A DNA stretch of 64,000 nucleotides from Micromonospora sp. M71_S20 (GCF_003664255.1 NZ_RCCV01000001.1:682001-746000), one strand, 5' to 3'; counted from the first letter of the stretch, positions 21,420 through 30,550 are shown. The notes: generated by a model from the sequence alone, not told the origin. Made by a program: numbers and translations.

Positions 21420-21827
21420 GTGAACTGGACCCTGGAAGTGGTGATCGTGCCGGTCTCCGACGTGGACCGCGCCAAGTCGTTCTACGCCGACCAGCTCGGC
21501 TTCGTCGTCGACCACGACACGGTGGTCAACGACGACGCGCGGATCGTGCAGCTGACCCCGCCCGGCTCCGGCTGCTCGATCGTGATCGGCAAGGGGGTGG
21601 TGCCGGACATGCCGCCCGGCTCCCTCAAGGGCCTCCAACTGGTCGTGCCCGACCTGCGGCGGGCGCGGGCGGAGCTGGTCGGGCGCGGCGTCGACGTCAG
21701 CGAGATCCAGGTGATCGGCGAGAATCCCCGCCCGGTGCCGGACCCGCTGGACAACGTCGGCTTCGTCCACTTCGCCGACCCCGACGGCAATGCCTGGGCC
21801 GTGCAGCAGATCTCCGACCGGGCCTGA
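21420..21827 (+). CDS. VOC (glyoxalase/bleomycin resistance) superfamily protein
   Basis: 135 residues. Two beta-alpha-beta-beta-beta modules run from VVIVPVSDVDRAKSFYADQLGF to VHFADPDGNAWAVQQ, the VOC fold. Members bind a metal and act as glyoxalases, dioxygenases or antibiotic-binding proteins, and the substrate cannot be told. A predicted promoter abuts the start codon. It is convergent with the acetyltransferase gene. Confidence 0.88.
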   Translation: MNWTLEVVIVPVSDVDRAKSFYADQLGFVVDHDTVVNDDARIVQLTPPGSGCSIVIGKGVVPDMPPGSLKGLQLVVPDLRRARAELVGRGVDVSEIQVIGENPRPVPDPLDNVGFVHFADPDGNAWAVQQISDRA

Positions 21828-21879
21828 CCGCTCCGCCGCCGGGATGGTGCCTCCGCCGGCGGCGCGGCAGGTGGCCTTC

Positions 21880-24435
21880 TCACAGCCGGCGGGGGCCGGT
21901 GTCGGGGCGGACCGCGGCGGAACCGACCCGGACCGTGGCGTGCAGCACCGAGATGCCGTCGGGGCGGGCGAGCACCGGGTTGAGGGTCAGCGCGCGGACC
22001 CGGGGCTGCTCGTCGGCGAGCCGGCCGACCCGCAGCAGCAGGTCCGCCAGGGCCGCCCGGTCCACCGGCGCCGCGCCCCGATGCCCGCGCAGCAGCGGCG
22101 CCGCCCGGGGCTCGTCGACCAGCTCGGCCGCGTCCAGGTCGGTCAGCGGCACCGCCCGCCAGGCCCGGTCGCCGAGCAGCTCGGTGGCGACGCCGCCGAG
22201 CCCGAAGCCGACCACCGGGCCGAAGGCCGGGTCCTCCACCAGCTCGACCACGCAGGCCACACCGGGCGGGACCATCGGCTGCACCAGGACGTCCGCGCCG
22301 AAGACCGCCGACAGCTCGGCGTACGCGCGATGGACCGTGGCCGCGTCGGGCAGGTCGAGCCGGACCGCGCCGAGGTCGAGCCGGTGCCGCAGGCCCGGGG
22401 CGGCGGCCTTGAGGGCCACCGGGAAACCCAGCCGGGTCGCCGCGTCGACGGCCTCGGCGGCGGAGCGCGCCGGCACCGACTCGACCACGTCGATGCCGTA
22501 CGCCGCGAGCAGTCCCGCCGGGTCGAGGGCCTCCGGGCGCAGGGCGGCGTGCGCCGCCTCCCGGTTCACCCGGGGCAGCTCCGGCGGCACCCCGGCGGGC
22601 CGGCGCAGCCAGTCGGCGTACGCGGTGACCCGGGCGAGGGCGCGCACGGCCTCCTCCACGCTCGGATAGGCGGGCACCCCGGCGGGCGTCCGGCCGGCCA
22701 GGAACGTCGCCACGGCCGGCTTGCCGGCGGCGAACGCGCTGGGGAGCGCGGTGGTGAAGTCCGCCTCGGTGTCGGCGAGCTGGCCGGGCAGCGGCGGGGC
22801 GAACACCACCACCAGCGCGTCCACCTCGTCGTCGACGCCCGTCCCGGCGAGCGCGGCGGCGAACTCGGCCACGCCGGCGCGCGGGCCGACGTCGCGCGGG
22901 TAGCCACGGGCGACGGTGAGCCCCTGCGCGGCGCAGGCGGTGGCCGCCAGCCCCGTCAGCGCCGACGAGTTGCCGACCACGCCGACGCGCGGGCCGGCGG
23001 GCAGCGGCTGGTGGGCCAGCAGCACCCCGACGTCGAGCAGCTCGGCGACGGTGTCCACCCGGATCACGCCCGAGTGGGCGAACAGCGCGGCGACCGCCAC
23101 CTCGTCCGGGCCGGCGGAGTCGCCCACCCCCGGCGGGCGGGCCGGCGAGGCCAGCGCCACGACGGGCTTGTCCCGGCCGATCCGGCGGGCCAGCCGGGCG
23201 AACTTGCGCGGGTTGCCGAAGGTCTCCAGGTACAACATGATCACGTCGGTGCCGGGGTCGTCCTGCCAGTACTGGAGCAGGTCGTTGCCCGAGACGTCGG
23301 CCCGGTTGCCGGCCGAGACGAAGCTGGACAGGCCCAGCCCGCGCCGGTCGGCCTCGGCCAGCAGCGCCACCCCGAACGCCCCGGACTGGCTGAAGATGCC
23401 CACCCGGCCCGGCACCGGCAACCCTGGGGCGAGGGTGGCGTTGAGGCGTACCGCCGGGTCGGTGTTCGCCACCCCCAGGCAGTTCGGGCCGACCACGCGC
23501 ATGCCCGCCGCGTGCGCCGCGCGGACCAGCGCGCGCTGCGCGGCCGCGCCCTCGCCGCCGGCCTCGGCGAAGCCCGCGGAGATGACCACCAGGCCGTGTG
23601 CGCCCGCGGCGGCCGCGTCGGCGACCACCTCCCGCGCCGCCTCCGGCGGGACCGCCACCACGGCCAGGTCGACCGGCACGCCGGCGTCGACCGCCGAGGA
23701 GTACGCGGGCAGCCCCGCCACCGTCGCCGCGCTCGGGTGCACCGGGACCACCGCGCCGGGGTAGCCGCCGTCACGCAGGTGCCCGAGCACCGCCGCGCCG
23801 ACACCCTGCCCGGAGGCGCTGGCGCCGTAGACGGCGACGCCGCGCGGGGCGAGCAGCCGGGCGATGGAGCGGGCCTCGGTGCGGTGCTCCCGGCCGCGCT
23901 GCACCTCCAGCGTGGCGTCGGTGGGGGCGATCGGGAAGGTCAGGTGCACCACGCCGTCGGCGAACTGCCGCTGGACCTGGTAGCCGAAGTCGGAGAAGAC
24001 CCGCAGCATCGTGCCGTTGGCCGGGAGCACCTCCGCCACGAAGTTGGCGATGTCGTTGCGGCGGGCCGCGTCGGCCAGGTGCTCCAGCAGCACCGAGCCG
24101 ATGCCCCGGCCCTGGTAGGCGTCCTCGACGACGAACGCCACCTCGGCCTCGGGCGCCTGCGGGCCGAGCCGCTCGTAGCGGCCGACGGCGACGATCCGGT
24201 CGCCGACCAGCACCACGAACGCCTCCCGGTCGCGGTGGTCGACGTTGACGAAGCGTTGCAGGTCCCGCTCCGGAATGCGCGGGTACGGCGAGAAGTAGCG
24301 CAGGTAGCGGGTGCGCTCGGAGAAGCGCGAGTGCATCGCCACGACGCCCGGCGCGTCCGACGGACGGATCGGGCGCAGCTGCACGGTGGTGCCGTCGCTG
24401 AGCAGCACGTCCACCGGTTGTTCCACCGTGGTCAC
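21880..24435 (-). CDS. Bifunctional GNAT / acyl-CoA synthetase-like protein lysine acetyltransferase (Pat-like, type II)
   Basis: 851 residues from GTG at 24435. Residues about 10-170 are a GNAT acetyltransferase with the acetyl-CoA loop VEDAYQGRGIGSVLLEHL. The rest is an NDP-forming acyl-CoA synthetase-like chain: CoA-binding Rossmann part (GVAVYGASASG), a succinyl-CoA-ligase-like middle (IFSQSGAFG) and a C-terminal ATP-grasp. The phosphorylatable His segment of true synthetases (SHTGALAG-like) is not recognisable, as in Pat enzymes, where this part senses ligand. N-terminal GNAT is the type II order. It should acetylate AMP-forming acyl-CoA synthetases. Only 26 bp separate it from the upstream acuC. 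Confidence 0.87.
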   Translation of the reverse strand: MTTVEQPVDVLLSDGTTVQLRPIRPSDAPGVVAMHSRFSERTRYLRYFSPYPRIPERDLQRFVNVDHRDREAFVVLVGDRIVAVGRYERLGPQAPEAEVAFVVEDAYQGRGIGSVLLEHLADAARRNDIANFVAEVLPANGTMLRVFSDFGYQVQRQFADGVVHLTFPIAPTDATLEVQRGREHRTEARSIARLLAPRGVAVYGASASGQGVGAAVLGHLRDGGYPGAVVPVHPSAATVAGLPAYSSAVDAGVPVDLAVVAVPPEAAREVVADAAAAGAHGLVVISAGFAEAGGEGAAAQRALVRAAHAAGMRVVGPNCLGVANTDPAVRLNATLAPGLPVPGRVGIFSQSGAFGVALLAEADRRGLGLSSFVSAGNRADVSGNDLLQYWQDDPGTDVIMLYLETFGNPRKFARLARRIGRDKPVVALASPARPPGVGDSAGPDEVAVAALFAHSGVIRVDTVAELLDVGVLLAHQPLPAGPRVGVVGNSSALTGLAATACAAQGLTVARGYPRDVGPRAGVAEFAAALAGTGVDDEVDALVVVFAPPLPGQLADTEADFTTALPSAFAAGKPAVATFLAGRTPAGVPAYPSVEEAVRALARVTAYADWLRRPAGVPPELPRVNREAAHAALRPEALDPAGLLAAYGIDVVESVPARSAAEAVDAATRLGFPVALKAAAPGLRHRLDLGAVRLDLPDAATVHRAYAELSAVFGADVLVQPMVPPGVACVVELVEDPAFGPVVGFGLGGVATELLGDRAWRAVPLTDLDAAELVDEPRAAPLLRGHRGAAPVDRAALADLLLRVGRLADEQPRVRALTLNPVLARPDGISVLHATVRVGSAAVRPDTGPRRL

Positions 24436-24461
24436 CTGTGCGGTCCCCTCCGCCCGCCGGA

Positions 24462-25643
24462 TCAGTCGCGCGGATCGTGCGGGTCGAGCCCGAACAGCGG
24501 GAAGGCGGTCTTGCGGGCCGCCGCGATCGCCCGGTCCACGGCGCTCGGCTCGCCGGTCGGCTGCCACGGCTCGTACGCCGGGTCGACGTCGTCGGTCATC
24601 CGCAGCGGGATCTGCCGGCCCGGCCGGCGCGCGGCGGCCAGCTCCCGCCATGCCGGCGGGGTCAGCGTCGCCGGGTCGATCGGCTCCCCGGCCGCCACCG
24701 CGAGCAGGTGCGTCCAGGCCCGGGGCACCACCTCGACCAGCGCGTACCCGCCGCCGCCGGTGGCCACCCAGCGGCCCTCGCAGAGCTCGTCGGCGAGCGC
24801 CCGCAGGGCCAGGTAGGTGGCGCGCTGCCCGTCCACGGAGAGGTTCAGGTCGGCGAGCGGGTCGAGCCGGTGCCCGTCGGCGCCGCACTGGGTCACCAGC
24901 ACCTGCGGCCGGAACGCGCGCAGCACCGACGGCACCACCGCGTGGAAGGCGCGCTGCCAGCCGGCGTCGTCCACACCGGGCGGCAGCGGGACGTTGACGG
25001 CGCTGCCCTCGGCGCCCGGCCCGCCCGTCTCGTCGGGGAAGCCGGTGCCCGGGAAGAGCGCCAGCGGCGTCTCGTGCACGCTGACCGTCAGCACCCGGGG
25101 GTCGTTCCAGAAGACCTGCTGCACCCCGTCGCCGTGGTGCACGTCCACGTCCACGTACGCGACCCGCTCGGCGCCCAGGTCGAGCAGGCGGGCGATGGCC
25201 ACCGCCGGGTCGTTGTAGACGCAGAACCCGGCCGCCCGGGCCGGCATGGCGTGGTGCAGGCCGCCGGCCACGTTGACCGCCCGCCGGGCCTCGCCCCGCC
25301 AGACCGCCTCGGCCGCCGCCACCGTGGCGCCGGCGACCAGCGCGCTGGACTCGTGCATCCCCTCGAAGACCGGGTTGTCGGAGGTGCCCAGCCCGAAGCC
25401 GGCGAAGAGCGGATCGCGGGGGGCGGCCCGCACCGCGGCCAGGTAGCGCGGGTCGTGCACCCGGCTCAGCAACGCGTCGTCGGCGGGCTCCGGCTTCACC
25501 AGCCGCACCCCGGGACGTGCCAGGACACCCAACTCCCGGGCGAGGGCGAAGGTCAGCTCCACCCGGACCGGGTCGAGGGGATGGTCCCCCATGTCGTAGG
25601 CGAGCAGCGACTCGTCCCACACCACCAGCGTGTCGTCGGACAT
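24462..25643 (-). CDS. acuC: Acetoin utilisation protein AcuC, class I/II-type lysine deacetylase
   Basis: 393 residues from ATG at 25643. The zinc deacetylase residues are present: His130-His131 (GGLHHAMP), Asp167 and His169 (DVDVHHGDG), and the later GADGHRLDPLADL with the third metal Asp; the transition-state Tyr-like position is in GGGGYALVEV. In Bacillus AcuC removes acetyl groups from acetyl-CoA synthetase. Its location immediately upstream of a Pat-like acetyltransferase on the same strand points to a matched on/off pair. Confidence 0.92.
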   Translation of the reverse strand: MSDDTLVVWDESLLAYDMGDHPLDPVRVELTFALARELGVLARPGVRLVKPEPADDALLSRVHDPRYLAAVRAAPRDPLFAGFGLGTSDNPVFEGMHESSALVAGATVAAAEAVWRGEARRAVNVAGGLHHAMPARAAGFCVYNDPAVAIARLLDLGAERVAYVDVDVHHGDGVQQVFWNDPRVLTVSVHETPLALFPGTGFPDETGGPGAEGSAVNVPLPPGVDDAGWQRAFHAVVPSVLRAFRPQVLVTQCGADGHRLDPLADLNLSVDGQRATYLALRALADELCEGRWVATGGGGYALVEVVPRAWTHLLAVAAGEPIDPATLTPPAWRELAAARRPGRQIPLRMTDDVDPAYEPWQPTGEPSAVDRAIAAARKTAFPLFGLDPHDPRD

Positions 25644-25750
25644 TGCCCCATCGTCGCACGCGCACCCCGGCACGCCCGCGCACGCGCTGCCCAGCCGCCG
25701 GGTGTCGCCCGCTACCCGTTCCCGCCCGGCCGCCGGTCCACGTTCCCCGC

Positions 25751-26608
25751 TCAGCCGGCCGGGGTCGCTCCCGTGGCCACCCGGCGGGCCGGGTCGGCGA
25801 CCCAGTTGCTCCACGAGCCGACGTAGAGGGCGGCGTCCGGTCGGCCGGCCAGGTGCAGCGCGAACACGGCCTGCGCGGCGGTCACCCCCGACCCGCAGTA
25901 CGCCCCGACCGGACGGTCGGCGCCCACCCCGGCGGCGGCGAAGCGCTCGCGCAGCGCCTCGGCGGCGGGGAACCGGCCCTCGGCGACGTACTCGCCGGCG
26001 GGCAGGTTCACCGCGCCGGGGACGTGGCCCGCGACCGGGTCGATCGGCTCGGTCTCGCCGCGGTAGCGGGGCGCGGCGCGCACGTCGAGCAGGACACCCT
26101 CGCCGGCCGCGGCCAGCCGGGCCGCCTCCCCCGCGTCGAGCACCGGCAGCGCGCCGGGGCGCACCTCGACGTCACCCGGTTGGGGGTTCGGCGCCGTCGT
26201 GCTCGTGGGCAGCCCGGCCGCGAGCCACGCCGGGAAGCCGCCGTGCAGCAGCCGTACCGGCCGGTGGCCCGCCCAGCGCAGGGTCCACCAGGCCCGGGCG
26301 GCGGCCATGCCGTCGCCGCCGTCGTACACCACGACGGGATGACCGGCGCGCACGCCGGCGGCCCGCAGCGCGGCCCGGAGCGCGGCGGGGTCGGGCAGCG
26401 GGTGCCGGCCGGCGGGGCCGGGCGGCCCGCAGAGCGCGGTGTCCAGGTCGACGAAGACCGCGCCGGGCAGGTGGCCGGCGGCGTAGTCGTCCCGGCCGGG
26501 CGGGCCGGCGAGCCGCCAGCGGACGTCGAGCAGCGTCGGCGGGTCGGCCTGGCCGAGTTCGACCGCGAGCCGCTCGGCCTCCACCAACAGATCCCCGGTT
26601 GCGGACAT
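25751..26608 (-). CDS. Sulfurtransferase (tandem rhodanese, 3-mercaptopyruvate type)
   Basis: 285 residues with two rhodanese domains (about 10-130 and 155-280). The active loop in the second is CGSGVTA with Cys238, the form seen in 3-mercaptopyruvate sulfurtransferases rather than the CRKGVTA of thiosulfate enzymes. The first domain keeps the fold (VVVYDGGDGMAAARAWW) but has Asp at the Cys position and is structural. It diverges from the DtxR-type regulator. Confidence 0.9.
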   Translation of the reverse strand: MSATGDLLVEAERLAVELGQADPPTLLDVRWRLAGPPGRDDYAAGHLPGAVFVDLDTALCGPPGPAGRHPLPDPAALRAALRAAGVRAGHPVVVYDGGDGMAAARAWWTLRWAGHRPVRLLHGGFPAWLAAGLPTSTTAPNPQPGDVEVRPGALPVLDAGEAARLAAAGEGVLLDVRAAPRYRGETEPIDPVAGHVPGAVNLPAGEYVAEGRFPAAEALRERFAAAGVGADRPVGAYCGSGVTAAQAVFALHLAGRPDAALYVGSWSNWVADPARRVATGATPAG

Positions 26609-26705
26609 GGCGTCCAGTCAACACCATCCCGGCACCGACCTGGCGGTTCGCCGTGGGTCGTTCGGTGAACGCCGAGGTAGCATCGTTGGCCGGAGGTCCG
26701 CTGAC

Positions 26706-27392
26706 GTGAAGCATGATCTGGTCGACACGACCGAGATGTACCTCAAGACGATCCTCGAGCTGGAGGAGGAGGGGGTGCCGCCCCTGCGTGCCCGCATCGC
26801 CGAGCGGTTGGGGCAGAGCGGGCCGACCGTCAGCCAGACCGTCGCCCGGATGGAGCGCGACGGCCTGTTGACGGTCGAGGGTGACCGTCACCTGGCGCTC
26901 ACCGCGCACGGCCGCAGCAACGCGGTCTCCGTGATGCGCAAGCACCGGCTCGCCGAGTTGCTGCTGGTCAACGTCATCGGGATGCCCTACGAGGAGGCCC
27001 ACGAGGAGGCCTGCCGCTGGGAGCACGTGATGAGCGACGCCGTCGAGAAGCGGGTCTACGACCTGCTCAACCGGCCGACCCGCTCCCCCTACGGCAACCC
27101 GATCCCGGGGCTGGAGGAGCTGGGCAGGCCGGAGCAGACGGCCGCCGCCCCCATCGAGGGCGAGCGCAACCTGGCGTTCCCCGGGCTGTCGGGGCCGGTC
27201 GTGGTGCGACGCATCTGCGAGAGCGTGCAGACCGACTCGGACGTCCTGCGGCAGCTGCACGCCGCCGGCGTCGACCCGGGCGCGACCGTGCTGGTGGCGC
27301 AGGAGCGCGACGGGGTCTCGATCGACCGCTCGGGCGAGCGGATCAGGCTGCCCCGCGAGATCGCCTCCCGCGTCTTCGTCGCCGCCCACTGA
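26706..27392 (+). CDS. DtxR/IdeR-family metal-dependent repressor
   Basis: 228 residues from GTG with CGGAGG nine bases upstream. The N-terminal winged helix (LGQSGPTVSQTVARMERDGL) binds DNA. Metal ligands match IdeR/DtxR: Met near residue 11, His in KHRLAE, and Cys, Glu and His in EEACRWEHVMSD. The C-terminal SH3-like domain is present. It should repress iron-uptake genes when loaded with Fe(II). No iron box was sought in detail around it. A short hairpin separates it from the convergent lipoprotein gene. Confidence 0.92.
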   Translation: MKHDLVDTTEMYLKTILELEEEGVPPLRARIAERLGQSGPTVSQTVARMERDGLLTVEGDRHLALTAHGRSNAVSVMRKHRLAELLLVNVIGMPYEEAHEEACRWEHVMSDAVEKRVYDLLNRPTRSPYGNPIPGLEELGRPEQTAAAPIEGERNLAFPGLSGPVVVRRICESVQTDSDVLRQLHAAGVDPGATVLVAQERDGVSIDRSGERIRLPREIASRVFVAAH

Positions 27393-27423
27393 CCCACCGG
27401 CCCGCGCCCGCGTGCGGGCGGGG

Positions 27424-27972
27424 TCAGACGGCGCGGGTGTCGAGCTGTCGGGCCAGGGCGACCAGGGCGGTGGTGAGCTTCTCGGCCTCGGCCCTGTCGG
27501 CGTCGCGCGGGGTGGCGTAACGCAGGGTGGCGAGTCGTCCCTCGGCGGCCAGCCAGCCCACCTCCGCGACGGGCCCGAGGGCGCCCTTGGCCGAGGTGGT
27601 CCGCCGGTACGCCCGCTGGCCGAGCCCGGAGACCTTGGCCGCCTTCTCCGGCACCACGTCGGCGGTGAAGGTCGCCGCGTCGATCGACGTCCGGGTGACG
27701 GTCAGCGTCAATTCCGGCAGCGCCTCGCGACCTGCGCGCACCACGCAGGTGTGGCTGTCGCCCGTCGCGCTGGCCGCCGCGACGTCGAAGCGGACGCCCG
27801 CGTGCTGCTCGATCACGCCGAAGTCCAGCAGCCGGCACGCCCCGCCGGAGGATGCGGCGGCCACGTCGACCGTGACCGGCGCGGGCGGCGGTACGGCCAC
27901 CGGTTCCGCCTCCCCGCCGCACCCGGTCACCAGCAGCAGGGTCACCCCGGCGCCCACCATCCGCCCGCGCAC
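27424..27972 (-). CDS. Predicted lipoprotein (DUF3558-like)
   Basis: 182 residues from GTG at 27972, with GGAGGAG upstream. A lipobox LLVTGC places the lipidated Cys near residue 18. The mature part has two further Cys (ACRLLD, HTCVV) that may form a disulfide and an overall shape like DUF3558 lipoproteins: variable ends and a TLRYATP-like strand. It should be anchored outside the membrane. Function unknown. Confidence 0.8.
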   Translation of the reverse strand: MRGRMVGAGVTLLLVTGCGGEAEPVAVPPPAPVTVDVAAASSGGACRLLDFGVIEQHAGVRFDVAAASATGDSHTCVVRAGREALPELTLTVTRTSIDAATFTADVVPEKAAKVSGLGQRAYRRTTSAKGALGPVAEVGWLAAEGRLATLRYATPRDADRAEAEKLTTALVALARQLDTRAV

Positions 27973-28061
27973 GATCACTCCTCCGCTGCCCACCCCGACG
28001 TGTCCGCCGGACACCGTACGATGTGGCCCGCCCGGGCGGTAGCCCTCCGTCGGCCGGTCGC

Positions 28062-28304
28062 TCAGTCGTCGACGTACGGGCAGTGCCGGCAGCCGCGCCC
28101 GCAGCAGGTGCCGCGCCGGGCCAGGAAGCCCGCGCTGAGCACGAAGAGTCCGGTCGCCGGGTCGAGGTAGCCGGCCTCACCGGCGGTCAGGGCGGCGGCG
28201 TGCGCGGCCAGGATCCGCTCCCGGTCCGGGTGCTCCGGCGGCAGCCGGGACGGGTGCGGCTCGGTCAGCGGCCGGTCCGCCAGCGGTCGTCGCTCTCCGG
28301 TCAC
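28062..28304 (-). CDS. DUF5522 domain protein
   Basis: 80 residues ending in CCGRGCRHCPYVDD, the Cys-rich signature of DUF5522. The four clustered Cys suggest a metal site. Members are small and of unknown function. The 240 bp upstream to the MFS gene hold no further gene. Confidence 0.85.
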   Translation of the reverse strand: MTGERRPLADRPLTEPHPSRLPPEHPDRERILAAHAAALTAGEAGYLDPATGLFVLSAGFLARRGTCCGRGCRHCPYVDD

Positions 28305-28546
28305 CGGCGCAGTCTAGAGAGGCGCTCGCCGCCCGCTGCCGGGACCGCGCCCGGACGCCGCCGGATCCCGTACGCGCTCGCAGAGCCGCGAACCGACGCG
28401 TCGGATAACCGGTGGCGCCGAACCGGGCGGGGCCGCCAGGCTGACCCGATGGACCATCGACGGGCCGGGCGCCCGCGTCGGGTGTCAGCCCCCGGGACCC
28501 CGGCGGCCTCCCCGCGACAGTCGTCGACCGGCCTCAGGGACCCGAC

Positions 28547-29818
28547 GTGACGCAGCAGGCGACCACGCCCGCCGAGGGTGCCGCACCGAGGCGGCCGTCG
28601 CTGCTGCGCAGCCGCAACTTCGGGCTGCTCCTGGCCGGGCAGACGGTCAGCGAGCTGGGCACCCGGGTCTCCAGCGTGGCGGTGCCGCTGCTCGCCGTCG
28701 GCACGCTCGACGCCAGCGTCTTCCAGGTCGCGCTGCTGACCGCGCTCGCCTGGCTGCCGTATCTGATCTTCTCGCTGCCGGCCGGGACCCTCGCCGACCG
28801 GCTCGACCAGCGGCGGCTGATGGTCGTCTGCGACCTGGGTCGGGCGGCGCTGCTGCTGTCGGTGCCGGTGGTCGCCCTGGCCGGTCGGCTCACCCTCGTC
28901 TTCCTGTACGCGGTGGTCGGGCTCTCCGGCGTGCTCACCGTCATGTTCACAGTGGCCTACAAGAGCATGCTGCCGAGGCTGGCGCCGTCGGACCGCCTCG
29001 TGGACGCCAACGCGAAGCTCACCGTCGGCCAGGACTCCGCCGAGCTCGTCGGCCCGACGATCGGCGGCGTGCTGGTCGGGCTGGTCGGCGCCGCGAGGAC
29101 GTTCGTCGTCACCGCCGTCGCCTTCGCCGTGAGCGGGTTGACCCTGCTGCTGATCCGGGAGGCGCCGGCCGAGCCCGCGCCACGCCGCGAACGGGTGCCG
29201 CTGCGGGTGGAGATGACCGAAGGGCTGGGCTTCATCCGCCGCCAGCCGATCCTGCGCAGCATCCTCGCCTGCACCACCACCTCGAACTTCTTCGTCATGG
29301 CGTCCGGCTCGATCGAGGTGGTCTTCCTCCTTCAGGAGCTGCACGCGCCGCCGGCCCTGGTCGGGCTGGTCTACTCGGTCAGCGCCGTGGGCGGCCTCGT
29401 CGTCGGCGCGTTCGCCGGTCGGTTGACCGCGTGGCTCGGCTCGGCCCGGGTGATCTGGGTGGCGATGGCCGCCCCGGGCCCGCTCTACCTCCTGATGCCC
29501 CTGGCGCAGCCCGGCTGGGGAGTGCTGCTCTACGGCATCGGCATGGCCGCGTTCTCCGCCAACGCGGTGCTCTACAACGTGGCCGCCATGACCTACCGGC
29601 AGCGGATCACCCCGCCCGCCCTGCTCGGCCGGGTGAACGCGGCGTTCCTCTGGATCTGCTTCGGCGTGATCCCGTTGGGCGCGCTCACCGGCGGCACGCT
29701 CGCCAGCCAGCTCGGGCTGCGGCCGGCGCTGTGGATCTGCGTGCTCGGCACGTGGAGCGCCTCGCTCTTCGTCGTCCTCTCCCCGCTGCGGCGGATGCGG
29801 GACATGCCGGGGACCTGA
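28547..29818 (+). CDS. MFS transporter, probable drug exporter (DHA3-like)
   Basis: 423 residues from GTG with AGGGA upstream. Twelve membrane helices are predicted, and the loop between helices 2 and 3 reads GTLADRLDQRRLMVVCD, the MFS signature. The similarity is to the macrolide/multidrug efflux group (MefA-like). Substrate unknown. Confidence 0.88.
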   Translation: MTQQATTPAEGAAPRRPSLLRSRNFGLLLAGQTVSELGTRVSSVAVPLLAVGTLDASVFQVALLTALAWLPYLIFSLPAGTLADRLDQRRLMVVCDLGRAALLLSVPVVALAGRLTLVFLYAVVGLSGVLTVMFTVAYKSMLPRLAPSDRLVDANAKLTVGQDSAELVGPTIGGVLVGLVGAARTFVVTAVAFAVSGLTLLLIREAPAEPAPRRERVPLRVEMTEGLGFIRRQPILRSILACTTTSNFFVMASGSIEVVFLLQELHAPPALVGLVYSVSAVGGLVVGAFAGRLTAWLGSARVIWVAMAAPGPLYLLMPLAQPGWGVLLYGIGMAAFSANAVLYNVAAMTYRQRITPPALLGRVNAAFLWICFGVIPLGALTGGTLASQLGLRPALWICVLGTWSASLFVVLSPLRRMRDMPGT

Positions 29819-29931
29819 CCGGCCGACGTCAGAACTGGCCCCCGGCGGGGCCCGTCGGCGGCCGACCAGGCTGCACGTCCCGGCCGGGTGACCCCGGGCA
29901 CCGGGCCGGCCCCGTGCGTACGGGAAGCACG

Positions 29932-29960
29932 TTGGCTTTCCGCTCCGCCCGGCCTATGGT
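29932..29960 (+). promoter_or_regulatory. Promoter of the DksA-like gene leader
   Basis: TTGGCT at 29932-29937, a 17-base spacer and TATGGT at 29955-29960. Six bases later an ATG opens a short ORF, so the transcript should start at that ATG. Confidence 0.65.
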
Positions 29961-29966
29961 GGCTGC

Positions 29967-30149
29967 ATGTGTTCGACCGGTCAGCAGAACAGCACCGCCG
30001 TCGTGGTGACGGCGGCGCCCGCTGCTGCCTGCCGGTGTGCCCTGCGGGTGAACGTGGCGACCCGGGTGGTGCGATCCGCGGTCGCGCCGTCGTGCGCCGG
30101 CTCGGTCGCCTCCCGACTGCCGAGCCCCGCCGGACGTGGCCCTCCGTGA
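29967..30149 (+). CDS. Putative leader ORF upstream of the DksA-like gene
   Basis: 60 codons starting MCSTGQQNST with closely spaced Cys codons (ACRCAL) near residue 24 and another at about 43. Its ATG lies exactly where the predicted promoter would start transcription, so it would be read as a leaderless message. It ends about 30 bases before a U-tract hairpin. It resembles no family I recognise. It could be a regulatory leader peptide, or a chance ORF; position is the main evidence. Confidence 0.45.
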   Translation: MCSTGQQNSTAVVVTAAPAAACRCALRVNVATRVVRSAVAPSCAGSVASRLPSPAGRGPP

Positions 30150-30178
30150 ACCGGTTGCAACTCTTGCGAACGGCCACC

Positions 30179-30215
30179 AGGGCGAAGCTATCCAGCTTCG
30201 GCCCTTTTTCTTTTT
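30179..30215 (+). terminator. U-tract hairpin in the leader of the DksA-like gene (attenuator candidate)
   Basis: Arms 30179-30189 and 30194-30205 form an 11-bp stem with one bulged G and a 4-base loop, followed by TTTTTCTTTTT. This is the only hairpin with a U-tract seen in the window and lies inside the predicted mRNA, 17 bases before the DksA-like ATG. It could terminate transcription before the gene or be overridden on some signal. Confidence 0.7.
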
Positions 30216-30232
30216 CCCGAAGGAGCTACGCC

Positions 30233-30550
30233 ATGACCACGCCCACCCAGTCCAGCGAGCAGAAGTGGCTCGACGACCTGCGTACGACACTGACCAACGA
30301 CTTCGAGGCGCAGACCGTCCGGCTGACGCAGCTCACCGCCGACACCGGCGACCCGGGCGAGGCGCACACCCAGAGCGCGCTGATCGCCGCCACCCGGCGG
30401 AGCATCGAGCAGATCAGCGGGGCGCTGCGCCGCCTCGCCGAGGGCCGCTACGGCACCTGCGAGCGCTGCTCCGCCGCGATCCCCCGGGAGCGCCTGGAAG
30501 TGCTGCCGCACGCCCGCTTCTGCGTGCCCTGCCAGCAGAAGCAGCACTGA
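30233..30550 (+). CDS. TraR/DksA family zinc-finger protein
   Basis: 105 residues from ATG with AAGGAG seven bases upstream. A helical N-terminus is followed by a C4 zinc finger, CERC and CVPC separated by 17 residues, as in the TraR/DksA family. The coiled-coil tip DxxDxA of true DksA is not visible. Members bind the RNA polymerase secondary channel or act as small zinc-finger proteins. Expression is probably controlled by the leader and hairpin upstream. Confidence 0.87.
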   Translation: MTTPTQSSEQKWLDDLRTTLTNDFEAQTVRLTQLTADTGDPGEAHTQSALIAATRRSIEQISGALRRLAEGRYGTCERCSAAIPRERLEVLPHARFCVPCQQKQH

